Shown: positions 45,659-56,043 of the stretch, in pieces | How the letters are laid out: each line of letters opens with the position of its first letter | Position numbering within the stretch: position 1 is the stretch's first letter | DNA from: Asterella californica | Lineage: Eukaryota; Streptophyta; Marchantiopsida; Marchantiales; Aytoniaceae | Assembly (NCBI GenBank): GCA_036924285.1 | Contig: JAYKYS010000001.1 | Coordinates: 977,501 to 1,041,500 of the forward strand | Length of the DNA: 64,000 nt | Direction of reading: 5' to 3' | Program-made: the position numbers and the translations under genes | Notes under the pieces: generated by a model | Told to the model about the DNA's origin: nothing | Database searches by the model: none | The model's input: only the letters and a program-made list of their open reading frames with translations

Positions 45659-47878
45659 AAGGACAAGCGGAAGCAACCTACGGCTTCCCGGCCAAACCTT
45701 TGGTGCAATATTTGTAACTCTTCCGGACACACCAGAGATCAGTGTACGCAGGATCAAGCTGTCAACTGGGCAGGATGGGAAGAAGACGACGAAGGATATC
45801 TACACGATCCTAGTGGGAAAGCCTGCTATAGAATCGAGACGATACAACCCTTCACTCCTACGCCTCCCGCCCAATATAATCGTTATGTACCTAAGGATAG
45901 AGCTAGCAATGTACAGACCAGGACGCCCTGGCAACCTTCTTCATCACAACGACCTCTCAACCCTCTTCCTGGAGCGTGCAATAATTGTGGAGAGACAGGA
46001 CACTGGTGGTCCACCTGTCCTCATCCGAGAAGACAGATTGGGCAAGTGCCCTTGTGTGGGAACTGTAAGGAAGCCGGTCATTTCATAGGGAATTGTCCTC
46101 AAACCTTACGGCCACGACAAATGGTTAGATTTGCAGACACCACGCCTCCTGCCGAAGCTGCATCAACTTCTAAACTCGAGTTGGCAGTGGTACAGCACAT
46201 CACGGTAGAAGAAGAAGACCCTGGGGATTGTACGGATTGTCTCCATATCAAGGAAGACGAACCGGACCCCGGGAAGTGCGAAGGAAAGGAACCTCAGCTG
46301 CAGAAGACGACTGCAGCCCAGAAGACGAAGTTACTTGAGGCAGCTTCTTTTTTTACTTTGGCGGATGGCACTGTTTGGAGTCCTAGCCTGGATTCAGACA
46401 GTTGGCCTCCCGAAGAAGTCTTGGATGAAGCGGTGTTCAAGGTAAGTACCAGAAGCAAAGGGAAGTTAGAATCTCGGCAGAGGGAGATCAAGAAGAAGAA
46501 GCAGCGAAAGGAAGGATCATCTTCCCCTGAGCGACCTTCTTCTCCTACTTACGACCGAGAAGATCCGAAGTACTTTGCTCCTGACATTAGACAAGAAGTT
46601 GAAGCGATCATGCAAGAAGAGCTGGAGAAGAGACGGAAGATAGTACAACGGCTTCCTACACCGACTACGGCAGCCCCTGTCTCACGGGAACAGCCCCCAG
46701 TCGAGAGAAGACACTCTTCTGATCTTCCACCCAAGGAAGCAGCTACTACATCTTCTCTGTTGGAAACACCAGTCACTCTTCTGAAGAGATCCCCTTACGA
46801 CTTCTTGCGAGACTTGTGGAATCAGAAGGCGGATGTGACCTTCCAACAGCTGTTGGATGACAACGCTGGTTACAAGAAGTTGTTACAATCTGTGCTTCGA
46901 GGATCGAGGAAGAGGAGAATCGCTAGACTTCCCAAGAGCACCCCGATCCTAAGGGTAGAGCATGAGGACTTGGGAGCCCCAGAACTTGATATGGAGATCC
47001 ATGGCTGTCTTCTGAAGAAGGTACCCATTGATTTCGACTCCGGAGTTAACATCATGACTGAAGAGACGGCACATGCCCTAGGCTTCACTGAGTTCCAGCC
47101 TACTCTGAGAATCCTCAGAATGGCGGACCAGACCAGAAGACGACCTTTGGGGCAACTGAAAGATGTCTTGACGGTAATTGGTGGAGTATCTTTTTACCTC
47201 ACTTACATCATTTTGCGACCTGTAGCTAAGGTTAGATATCAGGTGTTGATAGGAAGACCATGGCTGTATGCTGCAAATGTAAATACTGACTGGAGAAGAC
47301 ATCGTTTGAGATTTCCCAATCCTACACCCAAGCTAGGTGAGAAGACCAAGGTCTCGCTTCCTTGGAAGAAGATTGGACATCAAGGTGAAACTCCGTCTAC
47401 GACAGAGAGGTACACTTCAGAAGACTCAGCTGCGTCTTCTGACAGTGATGAACGGTATAATGAGTTTGTGGTGAATAACTTGTGTATTACAGAAGTAGCG
47501 GAGATAGCAGAAGACGTGATCTGTGGATACATTGAGTGCTACGAGATTGAGGAAGAAGAGCTTCGAGAAGACGAAAGTACCGTCTTCCCTTCGGAAGATC
47601 CGACAGTTGGTCTTCCAGAAGACGAGAATACCGTCTTCCCTTCGGAAGATCTGACAGTTGGTCTTCCAGAAGACGAATCCGAACCAAAAGAAACTCCCAA
47701 ACCGGAATACTTTGGTGCCAGTGAGTACAGTCACACTGAAGGAATGGTAAACCCGGATGATCTTCAGGAAATGGAGGTTGCTCCTGGGAAGAAGCTGAAG
47801 CTGTCCAAGGTGATCGAGGGCCAGCAGTTGGAAGACTTTCGAGAACTTCTGACGGCGTTCCAGGATGTCTTTGCATAG
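45659..47878 (+). pseudogene. Nucleocapsid and protease part of element C
   Basis: In frame with gag. There are three CCHC knuckles: CNICNSSGHTRDQC (about 45706), CNNCGETGHWWSTC (about 45980) and CGNCKEAGHFIGNC (about 46052), an unusually high number. A long polar linker follows, then a retropepsin-like protease with DFDSGVNIMTEE near 47030 and IGRPWLYAANV. The linker after the protease holds a 51-bp tandem duplication. TAG at 47876 replaces an expected Trp (DVFA-stop-TIEDMKGIP) at the start of RT. The piece has no initiator of its own and would be made only as part of the polyprotein. Confidence 0.8.
47567..47668 (+). repeat. 51-bp in-frame duplication in the polyprotein linker
   Basis: Two units start with GAAGAC at 47567 and 47618, encoding 17-residue repeats like ENTVFPSEDLTVGLPED. 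Being a multiple of three, it keeps the frame. Confidence 0.9.
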
Positions 47879-49480
47879 ACCATAGAAGACATGAAGGGCA
47901 TACCTCGAGAGTTGGGAGAGCATCGCATTGACTTGCTGGAAGGCGTTGTTCCTGCACGGCAGAGGCAGTATCGGCTCAACCTCAAGTACTCGCTTCTAGT
48001 GAAGGACCAGATCGATCAATACCTGAAGGCAGGAGTCATCTTCCCAGTACTTAGCAGTGAGTGGGTAGCTCCTATCGTCATCGTGCCGAAGAAGCAGACA
48101 GGGAAGATCCGAGTGTGCCAGGACTTCCAGAAGCTGAACTTGGCCACGAAGAAGGATCATCATCCTTTACCATTCATCGACTCTGTGTTAGACCAGGTAG
48201 CAGGGCATGAGTTCTACAGCTTCCTGGATGGGTATTCTGGGTACAACCAAGTTTCAATCAGAGAGGAAGACAAGTCGAAAACCACTTTCACTACTGATTG
48301 GGGCACGTACGCGTACAATCAAATGCCGTTTGGTTTATGCAACGCACCCGTCACATTCCAGAGATTGATGATCATAATCTTCAAGGAGTATCTTCGCACT
48401 TTCATGGAGATTTTCTTGGATGACTTTTGTGTGTTTGGATCGAGAGAAGACCACTTGATATTTCTAAGGAAGTGTTTTCTGAAGTGTAGAGAATATCGTT
48501 TGGCTCTTCACCCTGAGAAATGCTTCTTTGGTATGTCAGAGGGGATCTTGCTAGGACATAGGATTTCCGGAAGAGGTATAGAAGTCGACTGTGCTAAGGT
48601 GGAAGTCATCATGAAACTCCACCCACCTGCTAACCTGACTCAGTTGAGAAGCTTCCTTGGCAACGTAGGATACTACATGAGGTTTATTGACAGGTACGCA
48701 GAGATAGCAAGAAGACTCACTAAGTTGCTGAAGAAGGACGAACCATACGTTTGGTCTTCTGAGCAGCAGGAAGCATTCGAAGAAATGAAGAGACTTCTGT
48801 CGGAATCCTCTGTCCTAAGGCCACCTGATTGGGAAAGAGTCTTCCATATCTATGTGGATGTTTCTGCTTTTGCCATAGTGGTGGTGTTGAGTCAGAAAGA
48901 TGAGAAGAAGAAGGATTATCCCATCTACTATGCGGGAAGACAACTCAGTGATGCAGAGAAGAAGTACTCGACAACTGAAAGGGAGTGTCTTGGCATGATT
49001 TACTCCTGTAAGAAGTTTAGACACTATCTTCTAGCCAACCCGTTTGTCTTCTATGTGGATCATTTCTCTTTAAAACATCTTGTAAAGAAGGCAGATTTGT
49101 CTGGTAGGATAGCTAAGTGGATTCTTCTACTCCAGGAATTTACTTACACAGTTGAGTACAGGCCCGGAAGACAGCATGTTAATGCTGACTACCTATCCAG
49201 ATTAGAGACAGAACAACGAGAAGATGAAGTGGAAGACGAGTTACTTGACGAGAAGTTGTTTTTAATTTTCGCAGAGACACTTACATCTGAGGGGGGGCGT
49301 ACCGCCTGCTTCCCAGAAGACGAGGTTAGATCTTCTGATCCAGTCTTTGCGACTTCCACAGAAGAGTCGATCTTCAAGGACTTGAGGAAGTTCTTGGAAG
49401 ACCAACAGTACCCCAAGGGATTGGATGCGGAGCAGAAGGCTGTCTTCTTACACAAGGCAGGTCCTTATGCCATCTTCTAG
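47879..49480 (+). pseudogene. Reverse transcriptase-RNase H of element C
   Basis: RT runs from about 47990 with YSFLDGYSGYNQ, MPFGLCNAPVTFQR and FLDDF (about 48414) as the YxDD-box equivalent. RNase H starts near 48840 with IYVDVSAFAIVVVLSQ, where the usual D-A-S is changed. RPGRQHVNADYLSR marks its end. TAG at 49478 (AIF-stop-GILFQ) breaks the join to integrase. All three premature stops up to here lie in the same frame with no frameshift. Confidence 0.85.
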
Positions 49481-50620
49481 GGTATCCTGTTTCAAAAGGG
49501 ACATGACGAGAAGCTAAGGAGATGCCTTGAGCCTTCGGAGATTAAATCAGTGATAAAAGGTCTTCACTACGAAGATGCTAGGGGTCACTACGGATTGAAA
49601 ACCACAATGAAGAAGATGTTAGACGCCGGATACTGGTGGCCGACCATGTACCGAGACACTTTTCACGAGATCAGGAAGTGCGATGCGTGCCAGAGGATGG
49701 GAAGACCGACAGCTACTACAAGGTGACCTCTTACTCCCATTCTTCCGCTGGCTTCGTTTGAAAAGTGGGGGATCGACTTTGTGGGGCCTATCGCCTCGGT
49801 GGCGAGAAGAACACGAGCACGGTACATTCTAATAGCCACCGACTATGCTACCAAGATGGTGGAAGGCGAGGCCACAAGGAAGAACGATGCCGCCGTGGTA
49901 GCCAGGTTCCTTTGACACAACATCATCACTAGGTACGGATGTCCGCTGGAATTGGTGTCAGATAGGGGTACTCATTTCTTAAATGAGACTTTCTCCCTCC
50001 TGACCCAATACTTCAGGATTAAGCATCGGAAGACGACGCCGTACAACCCGAAAGCAAATGGACTGACGGAGAAGTCAAACGGTCTTCTGTGTAACATCCT
50101 GAATAAGATAACTGTTAACCATGCGTATGATTGGGACACGAAATTGCCATCTGTGTTATGGGCTTTCAGGATTTCACCTAAGGTCACAACCCAGAAGACG
50201 CCTTTCTACCTAACTTACGGCATGACACCTATTGTGCCCATTGAGTTAGAGGTCCCAACTTACCGGTTAGCCGTATCCGAACGCATGGGAGAAGAAGAAA
50301 GTCAGGAGCAGCGTCTTCTGAATTTTGTAGAGTTTGAAAAAGACAGGAATGCAGCCTTGGAGAAGACATACGAGGTACAAGCACAACGTAAGGTGAACTA
50401 CGATAACAAGCTGAGGAAGGTGACTGTCGTGGATGGGGACTTGGTTCTTCTCTACGACAACCGACACCTTAAGTTCCCCGGGAAACTTCATCTTCGCTGG
50501 ATGGGTCCTTACCACGTCTTGAAAGTCTTCGACAATGGCTCCTTGCAGTTGGAAGAGTTGGACGGTACACTGATGACCACTCGTGTTAATGGGTGGCGTG
50601 TCAAGAAGTACTGGACGTAA
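49481..50620 (+). pseudogene. Integrase of element C
   Basis: The HHCC zinc domain lies at about 49562-49695 (HYEDARGHYG ... CDACQ). The catalytic triad is visible in WGIDFVGP (about 49768), SDRGTHF (about 49958) and NGLTEKSN (about 50060). TGA codons at 49724 (after TTR) and 49913 (RFL-stop-HNI, expected Trp) interrupt it. The C-terminal part ends NGWRVKKYWT at a natural TAA (50618-50620). No chromodomain is visible. Domain order confirms Ty3/gypsy. Confidence 0.85.
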
Positions 50621-50663
50621 ACAGAAGTACAGAGAACACTGATGTTTGCGAGGACGCAAACAT

Positions 50664-50678
50664 GTGAGGGTGGGCGTA
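50664..50678 (+). other. Polypurine tract, element C
   Basis: GTGAGGGTGGGCGTA lies directly before the TGTGGTG start of the 3' LTR. It is purine-rich with a G run, at the expected place. Confidence 0.6.
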
Positions 50679-52707
50679 TGTGGTGCCCACAAATTACAGG
50701 ATTCACGAATTTTTAAAATTTTTATGATTAATAACTTGTTTGTATAACTGAAGAAGCATTGTTATTTAAGGTTACGTCTTCCTTAGCAGGAAGATGATCT
50801 TACGAGCTGTTTGTAATAATAAGTTGACTTCTTCGGAAGACGACCATCTTCGGAAGAGCGTCTTCTCAGTGGCGTCTACGGAAGACGACGGAAGACGGAA
50901 GACGGCGGAAGATGGAAGACGGCAGAAGACATCCATCTTCCGGAAGACAGCGACCGCGAAGGCCTAACCACGGCTTTTTCAGTAAAGAAGTAGTTGTACC
51001 CACTGGGTTGCACCGAACAGGTAGGTAGATTAGGTAGGTCATCTAGGGTCGAAACCCCTAAACTGCGGGGAAGATACAGAAGCGCATTAGTGAATTCTCA
51101 GCTTCCCGCAGCAGGAGCACTCTTGGTGGAGAAGATCGAATTCCGAGAGTGAGCTTCGTGAGAGTGAGCTTCGAGAGAGGAAATCGAGAGAGGAAAGCGA
51201 GCGAGGTGAGGACCCATTGGCAGCTAGGCGAAGGGCGAGACCAAATTGCTGAAGTGCGGAAGGCAAGGAGCGAAGGAATTCCTGTGAGCTTCCGAGAAGC
51301 TGACATTGGAGAAGAGTTGAGGAGAATCGAAGGTGGAATCGAAGCGTGGCCAGAAATTGACAGTGGAAGCAGTCGTGTGAAGTCGCATTGGAGCTAGGAC
51401 CAGAGCCAGAAGCGCGCGGGAGGTCGAAGGTAACTCGGGAAGCAGAAGAAGACTCTAGAGGTTCTTCCCCACATTCTTTCCTCTTCCCACTTCTTCTCGT
51501 TCTTGTCTGGGATTCCCCGCGCTTCCCTAGTTGTGTGCAGGCAGCCTGATCGATTACCCCCACCCCCATTCTTTCTATTGAGGCATTGGGTGCGGAAGCG
51601 CTGTCTAATTTCTGTCAGACATCTTCCTACTCCTTCCTAAGTTCAATTCGAGCTTCCCTACATCTCGTCCTCAAATTGACGATCTCAGCTATCAATTTCC
51701 CTACCCTACTATCTCTCTACCCTCGAAACCTGGAACAGAAGACACTTCGGAAGATGGGAACATCTTCGGAAGACGCTTCTTGAACTTGACTGTCTTCGGA
51801 AGACGGTCTTCGGAAGTCGACTGTACACAATTCGTATCAAGAGTGGATTTGCTTTGCTTTTGTGTTAAGAGAGGCTTGGTACGAATCCCGAGTGGTGTGA
51901 TGAGTCGTTTTGTTATTTTGAGAAGTTGGAAGTCGGGAACTAGGCCTGCGCCTCCCGATCTTCCAAGCTTCTCAACTCCACATCTTCCTCGAGAGACTAG
52001 AAGACTGAAAGGCTGGCAAAATGAGCGGGAAGACGTGAGGGTCCATTTCGGATCTCTTCTGTCCGACCCATAGCAGCCGTTTCTTCTTCTTCCCAAACTT
52101 AGAAGAGAGTCGTGAGAAGACTTGCTGGCAGAATCTGGAGAGAATGGTCGAGGGTCATGTCTTCCCACCGAGCTGCAAGCTTCTTCTGAGTGCGTATGAG
52201 AGGTGAGAAGTCAGAAGAACAGAGTGCAATTGTCTTGAGTCTGTTGTGAGGATAGATTGCGCGTAGGAAGACGAAGACAGGTGAGACCAGTGAAGAGAAG
52301 TTTGACTTCGGGAGGTCTTCCGAGAAAGACATCGAATCGGAAGCTGTCCCGAGTGTCTTCCCAGAGACCACTGTCACCGCAGGAGCCCGCAACCATCTTC
52401 CAAACTTGTTATGCACTTGATGTTTACGAATCTTGTATCTTCTGATAGCAAGTAAGATGTAATGCAAGGTGGGTTGTCTTCTGGGTGATCCATGCGAGGC
52501 CTTGCTTAGATAGGATTGTTTAGATATAGCTCGGAAGACGAGAGCTATCTAGGAAGTACTGTTAGAACCCCGGAAGACGGAGTAGCTGTCTTCTGGAAGA
52601 CTAGTTTCGTCTTCTGAGAAGTAGAAGCTAGACTGTGGGCACTTGGGAAGGACTGAGCCTTCTGCTCATAGTGAGTGCTTGTGGCTTAGTGCAACAGATC
52701 TTCCAGC

Positions 52708-54241
52708 ATGACGATGCATCCGCGAGGCTTGGTGTTACCAGCGGCAGAATTGGCCGAGGCCACTCCTTTCCTCAAGGAGTTGGGTCTCGACTTCTTCTTG
52801 TGGGATTGGAACCTCGCAGACCAAGGACTTCTGGAGGAGGTGTGGGCAGCGTTGCCACCTCGTAACCGTGTACCTGCGAGGGCAGGAGTAGCTCGAGGAA
52901 GACCATCTTCCTGGACTGAAGATTGGTGGCGCAAGGCTTTCCACAGGCCAGAATCCGAGAACCGAGGATATTGGTTCGAGAAGAAGATCTTGCCTAGGAT
53001 CGTGAGTTCGTGGCATGTGCCTGGGAGCACCACCTGCCTTTTCGTGGAAGACAGACAGGGGAGGAACGGTTGGAAGATAGAGTCTTACCGGGAGCCGAAG
53101 AAGCGATTTCTGGCGAAGTTGTTTCTGCATCTCTTTCCCAAGGGGAAAACGCAGAAGACAAGGTACTTGGGAGATCAAGACGTGGAGTTCCTAGAATCAG
53201 TGTGGGATGACAGAACGTCCATCTACTGGGGCGCGTACATCCATAACTATGTACAGACGGAGCTAGCGTACTTGGGTACCCCGGCGGGAGGACACTTGAC
53301 ACTCTTCCTCTGCTACTTGTATGTAGCCATGGGGGATCTTAGGGAAAATCAGCTGGCAGCGTATGGGCCAACGGAGCGACAGGAGGTGAAGGAAGAGACC
53401 TCGGAAGACGATGACCGAGCGTCAGTCGCAACGCCCCCTCCCACCCTGATGCCACAGCTGAGGCTCGGTTCTCACCTGAAGACGCTCCTGGTGAGGGAAG
53501 ACGAGCCTAGTGGGTCGGAAGATGCCACGCCACCGAGGAAGATGGGTCCCAGAAGTGTACCGAGGACACCCATCTCTCTCATTCATTCAAGATCGGAGTC
53601 AGACTCGGAGGAAGAGCTGTTAAGTACCCGATCAGAGCAGAAGACCGCTTCTACAACACCTGGGAGTCTTCCGAAGACTCCAGAAGACAAGAGAAGAAGG
53701 GATGCTCTTACTGCGATGCGAGGAAGCGCAGTGAAGAGACCCGCTCCTGCCATGAGGGATCTTCCACCCCGAAAGATGAGAAGAGTAGCTTCTTCTCGTG
53801 CGCAGAAGATGAAGGCCATTGTGGTGGAAGAGGCTTCCTTGCCTCTGGAAGACGAAGTCGACACCGCGGAGCGAGTGGTGGAGATGAACTTGTCTTCCGC
53901 AGGAAGACGACTGGAGGAGTTTAGTGCCTACTTCCAGAAGGAGATCCAGCCAGCTATGGAGTTGCTGGAGAAGAGATCTACAGTGTAGATCTCTGTCTCT
54001 CTCTGTCTCTGATCTCTGTACTTCCCGCTGCGTGTACAGCAGCGCAATCAGGAAGTCCTCCGAGTGCGGGAGAAGATCACCACCCTCGCAGAAGAGCAGA
54101 CCACTTGGAAGACGCAGCGAGAAGCCGCAGAAGCTCGAGTTGCAGTTGAGAAGACGCAGCGGGAAGCAGCGGAGGCTCGTGCACAGGAGATGCTAGCACA
54201 ATCGGTGGAAGCGCTTCGGAAGAAGTTCAACTACACCGCGG
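52708..54241 (+). pseudogene. LTR-encoded ORF, copy V (best preserved N-terminal half)
   Basis: It is open from ATG 52708 (MTMHPRGLVLPAAELAEATP) to a TAG at 53986, 426 codons, the longest intact stretch of this protein in the window. It shows the complete N-terminal domain (DWWRKAF, WFEKKILPRIVSSWHVPG, YWGAYIHNYVQTEL, GTPAGGHLTLFLCYLY), the SESDSEEE linker, PPRKMRR and the first coiled-coil residues. The frame then ends in filler DNA. Coiled-coil sequence resumes at 54030 and is cut by element D. The purine-rich antisense frames here are shadows. Confidence 0.75.
53977..54029 (+). other. Deletion junction with filler DNA
   Basis: Relative to copy IV about 190 bp of LTR ORF are missing and replaced by about 53 bp. 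The filler begins in a 9-bp perfect inverted repeat (AGATCTACA, one base, TGTAGATCT; 53974-53992) and continues as a CTCTGT-type simple repeat. This looks like end-joining with templated insertion. Confidence 0.75.
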
Positions 54242-54250
54242 TGTCGTGAT

Positions 54251-54280
54251 GTGAATTATTCCACATAGTGAATAATTCAC
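54251..54280. other. Terminal hairpin of the D LTR
   Basis: GTGAATTATT (54251-54260) and AATAATTCAC (54271-54280) are perfect 10-bp complements around a 10-nt loop, nine bases inside the LTR edge. The same hairpin is in the 3' LTR (62288-62317). Confidence 0.85.
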
Positions 54281-54666
54281 CTCTCAGTTAGAAGTTAGTC
54301 TCTCTGAGCGAAGTTAAAACCTCAGAGAAGTCGATTCTGGAGGAAGTGAGCATTCGAAAATCTGAAAACACCATGGCGTAGGTCTCGTCTCGCTGATCAC
54401 CGTGGTATGTTCAAAAGTGGCAAACGGAGTTGCAGGCGAAAAGTTACTTGGGGTTCTTCTACAAGATTTCTGATACCGGGAAATTTACCATAAATCTGAG
54501 TGAGTTCGAAAATATACTTTTTAGATTTTTCTCATGTAGATTGTAGTATGTAGTATTTGTTTAAAATTCGAAATGTACAAAAAGAGCATATCTAGAGAAA
54601 GTTATGGCACTTCGTGTTAGCAAAGGAAAGACAAAATACCGCAGCTTTCTAGCATATTAGCTTAGA

Positions 54667-54770
54667 AACTGGTCTTCAAAACCAGTTGTGAGATCAGCTT
54701 CCGTGGTGTAGCTGAGAAACTTGTAGGGAGGAGGTCTCCGGATCAAATCCCTTCAGACTCACAACCGGCT
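54667..54770 (+). other. tRNA-like module with pol III A/B-box motifs
   Basis: AACTGGT/ACCAGTT (54667-54687) forms a 7-bp stem with a 7-nt loop CTTCAAA. Next, GTTGTGAG and CTCACAAC (about 54685 and 54757) pair over 8 bp and enclose TGGTGTAGCTG (54704-54714, fits TRGYNNARNNG) and GATCAAATC (54741-54749, fits GWTCRANNC), 37 nt start to start. That spacing is like tRNA-derived SINE promoters. The module is present in both LTRs (62741 and 62778). It is not a complete cloverleaf, so not called a tRNA gene. Confidence 0.45.
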
Positions 54771-55975
54771 TGGAGTAGGCTGGCCCCTTCGAGGGAATAT
54801 GAGGGGCACCAAGTTGCCTAGGGGCGGGACACTAGATGTCCCTTAAACGTACCGTGAATGCGGGACGCCTCCGTCTACCCCTGCACTAGTGCAGTCACCT
54901 AGTGTGGATGCTAGAGGGAGATTACCACCGGGTTTCGAAATGGACCTCGCACCTTCGGGTTGGCGGGGTAATTAGTACGAATTCGGTTGCAGCCCTCTAA
55001 GTCCTGGGGTAGCGAGATGGCATCAAAGATACTCCAAGTCGGTGCCAATTCTTTTGTAGAAAAATGTAGAGTTCGAAATATTATTCACTTGGGTCGAAAA
55101 ATCAAGTGAAACTGATACCTGAGGCAATACTTACGGCATTTCGAAGTTTAAGGGGGCCGGGAAACGACAATGATGATAACTCGGGCTCCGCGTGTCAGAA
55201 CGAGGTGATTCCGGTGGCCAGAGGTAGCCGTGGTGGAGTTACTTCGAGTGGAGGTGTCAGATGCTGACTGTACAGTCGAGACGGTGGCCGTCCGTACAGA
55301 TGAACCTGCGAAGCTTAGTGAACTAGTCTTCTTACGTGTAGATTTTTTACGAGTGATTTAATTTTCTGCTGCCATCTGTTTAGGGTATCTTTTACCTCTG
55401 CCAGGTGACAATGAAGGATGCGTAGGATGGAGGAAAACCCAGAGGGGTGTACTCCGGAGGGAGAGAATTCTCAGTCCATTATCGCATTATCGAGTTTGGT
55501 CGATCATCGAGCAGTGTAGGAGTTTACCGTGCGAGAGCTATCGAGTAGAGAGAAACAGTAGAGCTGAGGAGAAGTTTTTACACAAAGGTTACGTCTGAAG
55601 AGAACTTCTGTCTGATCAGAGTTTTGATATCGAAGGATTGAGAGTAGAGAGCAGAATCGAGTAGAGAGGAGACCTACAACTTGTACGCATACTTTTCTGA
55701 AAGGAAAACGGGAAGCTTCTTGGTGAACGCGCTGGTGCTTCACAGGAGCAGTTTTCTGGTATTATGAGTTACTGAACGTGAGCTTTGCAATCTGAATGAC
55801 CTGGAGTTGAAGATCTACTTGCACGCCGTGTGTTTTATCTTGGCCAGATCGAGAACGTGGTGGTGTGGTTTCTTACGGTCCGTATTCCGTGTTTGGTTTT
55901 CGCCCTCTTCTTCACGATCGTATCACAGCTAGAAGGTTCGCCCTTCCCAGGAAACTCTCGCCTCGACATACAATC

Positions 55976-55994
55976 TGGTGCTTCCACTGAGAGG
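55976..55994 (+). other. Primer-binding site, element D
   Basis: TGGTGCTTCCACTGAGAGG lies three bases after the inferred LTR end. It begins with TGG and closely resembles the TGGTGCTTTCATTGAGAG type of site I recall from plant gypsy elements. The tRNA was not identified. Confidence 0.6.
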
Positions 55995-56043
55995 CTTCTT
56001 GGGGTGATTGACCGTGAAGTTGAGTTCCAAGACGAAGAGGAAG

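Larger units (their letters stand above)
50679..54241 (+). repeat. 3' LTR of element C, cut by element D
   Basis: It matches 28347-31739 and 41621-41864 of the 5' LTR, including the leader and the ORF, and is interrupted after CCGCG(G) by element D. This second copy in the same orientation on the far side of pol shows that the 5.9-kb sequence with the ORF is a true LTR and not an unrelated neighbour. A deletion with filler lies at 53977-54029. Confidence 0.9.
54242..55972 (+). repeat. 5' LTR of element D
   Basis: Starts TGTCGTGATG. The end is placed at GACATACA (55972), followed by ATC and TGGTGCTTCCACTGAGAGG, a good primer-binding match in form. Shared sequence with the 3' LTR is seen up to the window edge (equivalent to 55847), so the exact end is inferred. 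An alternative end is TATCACA at about 55926. It contains a terminal hairpin, a tRNA-like module and no sense ORF. Confidence 0.8.

Noticed and set aside
54667..54687. tRNA-Sec gene (UCA anticodon arm look-alike)
   Set aside because: No acceptor stem, D arm and T arm fit around it in the right order; only the 7+7 stem-loop matches.
55504..55743. 79-codon minus-strand ORF in the LTR of D, also at 63657-63896
   Set aside because: It is identical in both LTRs because LTRs are copies, and it has no recognisable domain.
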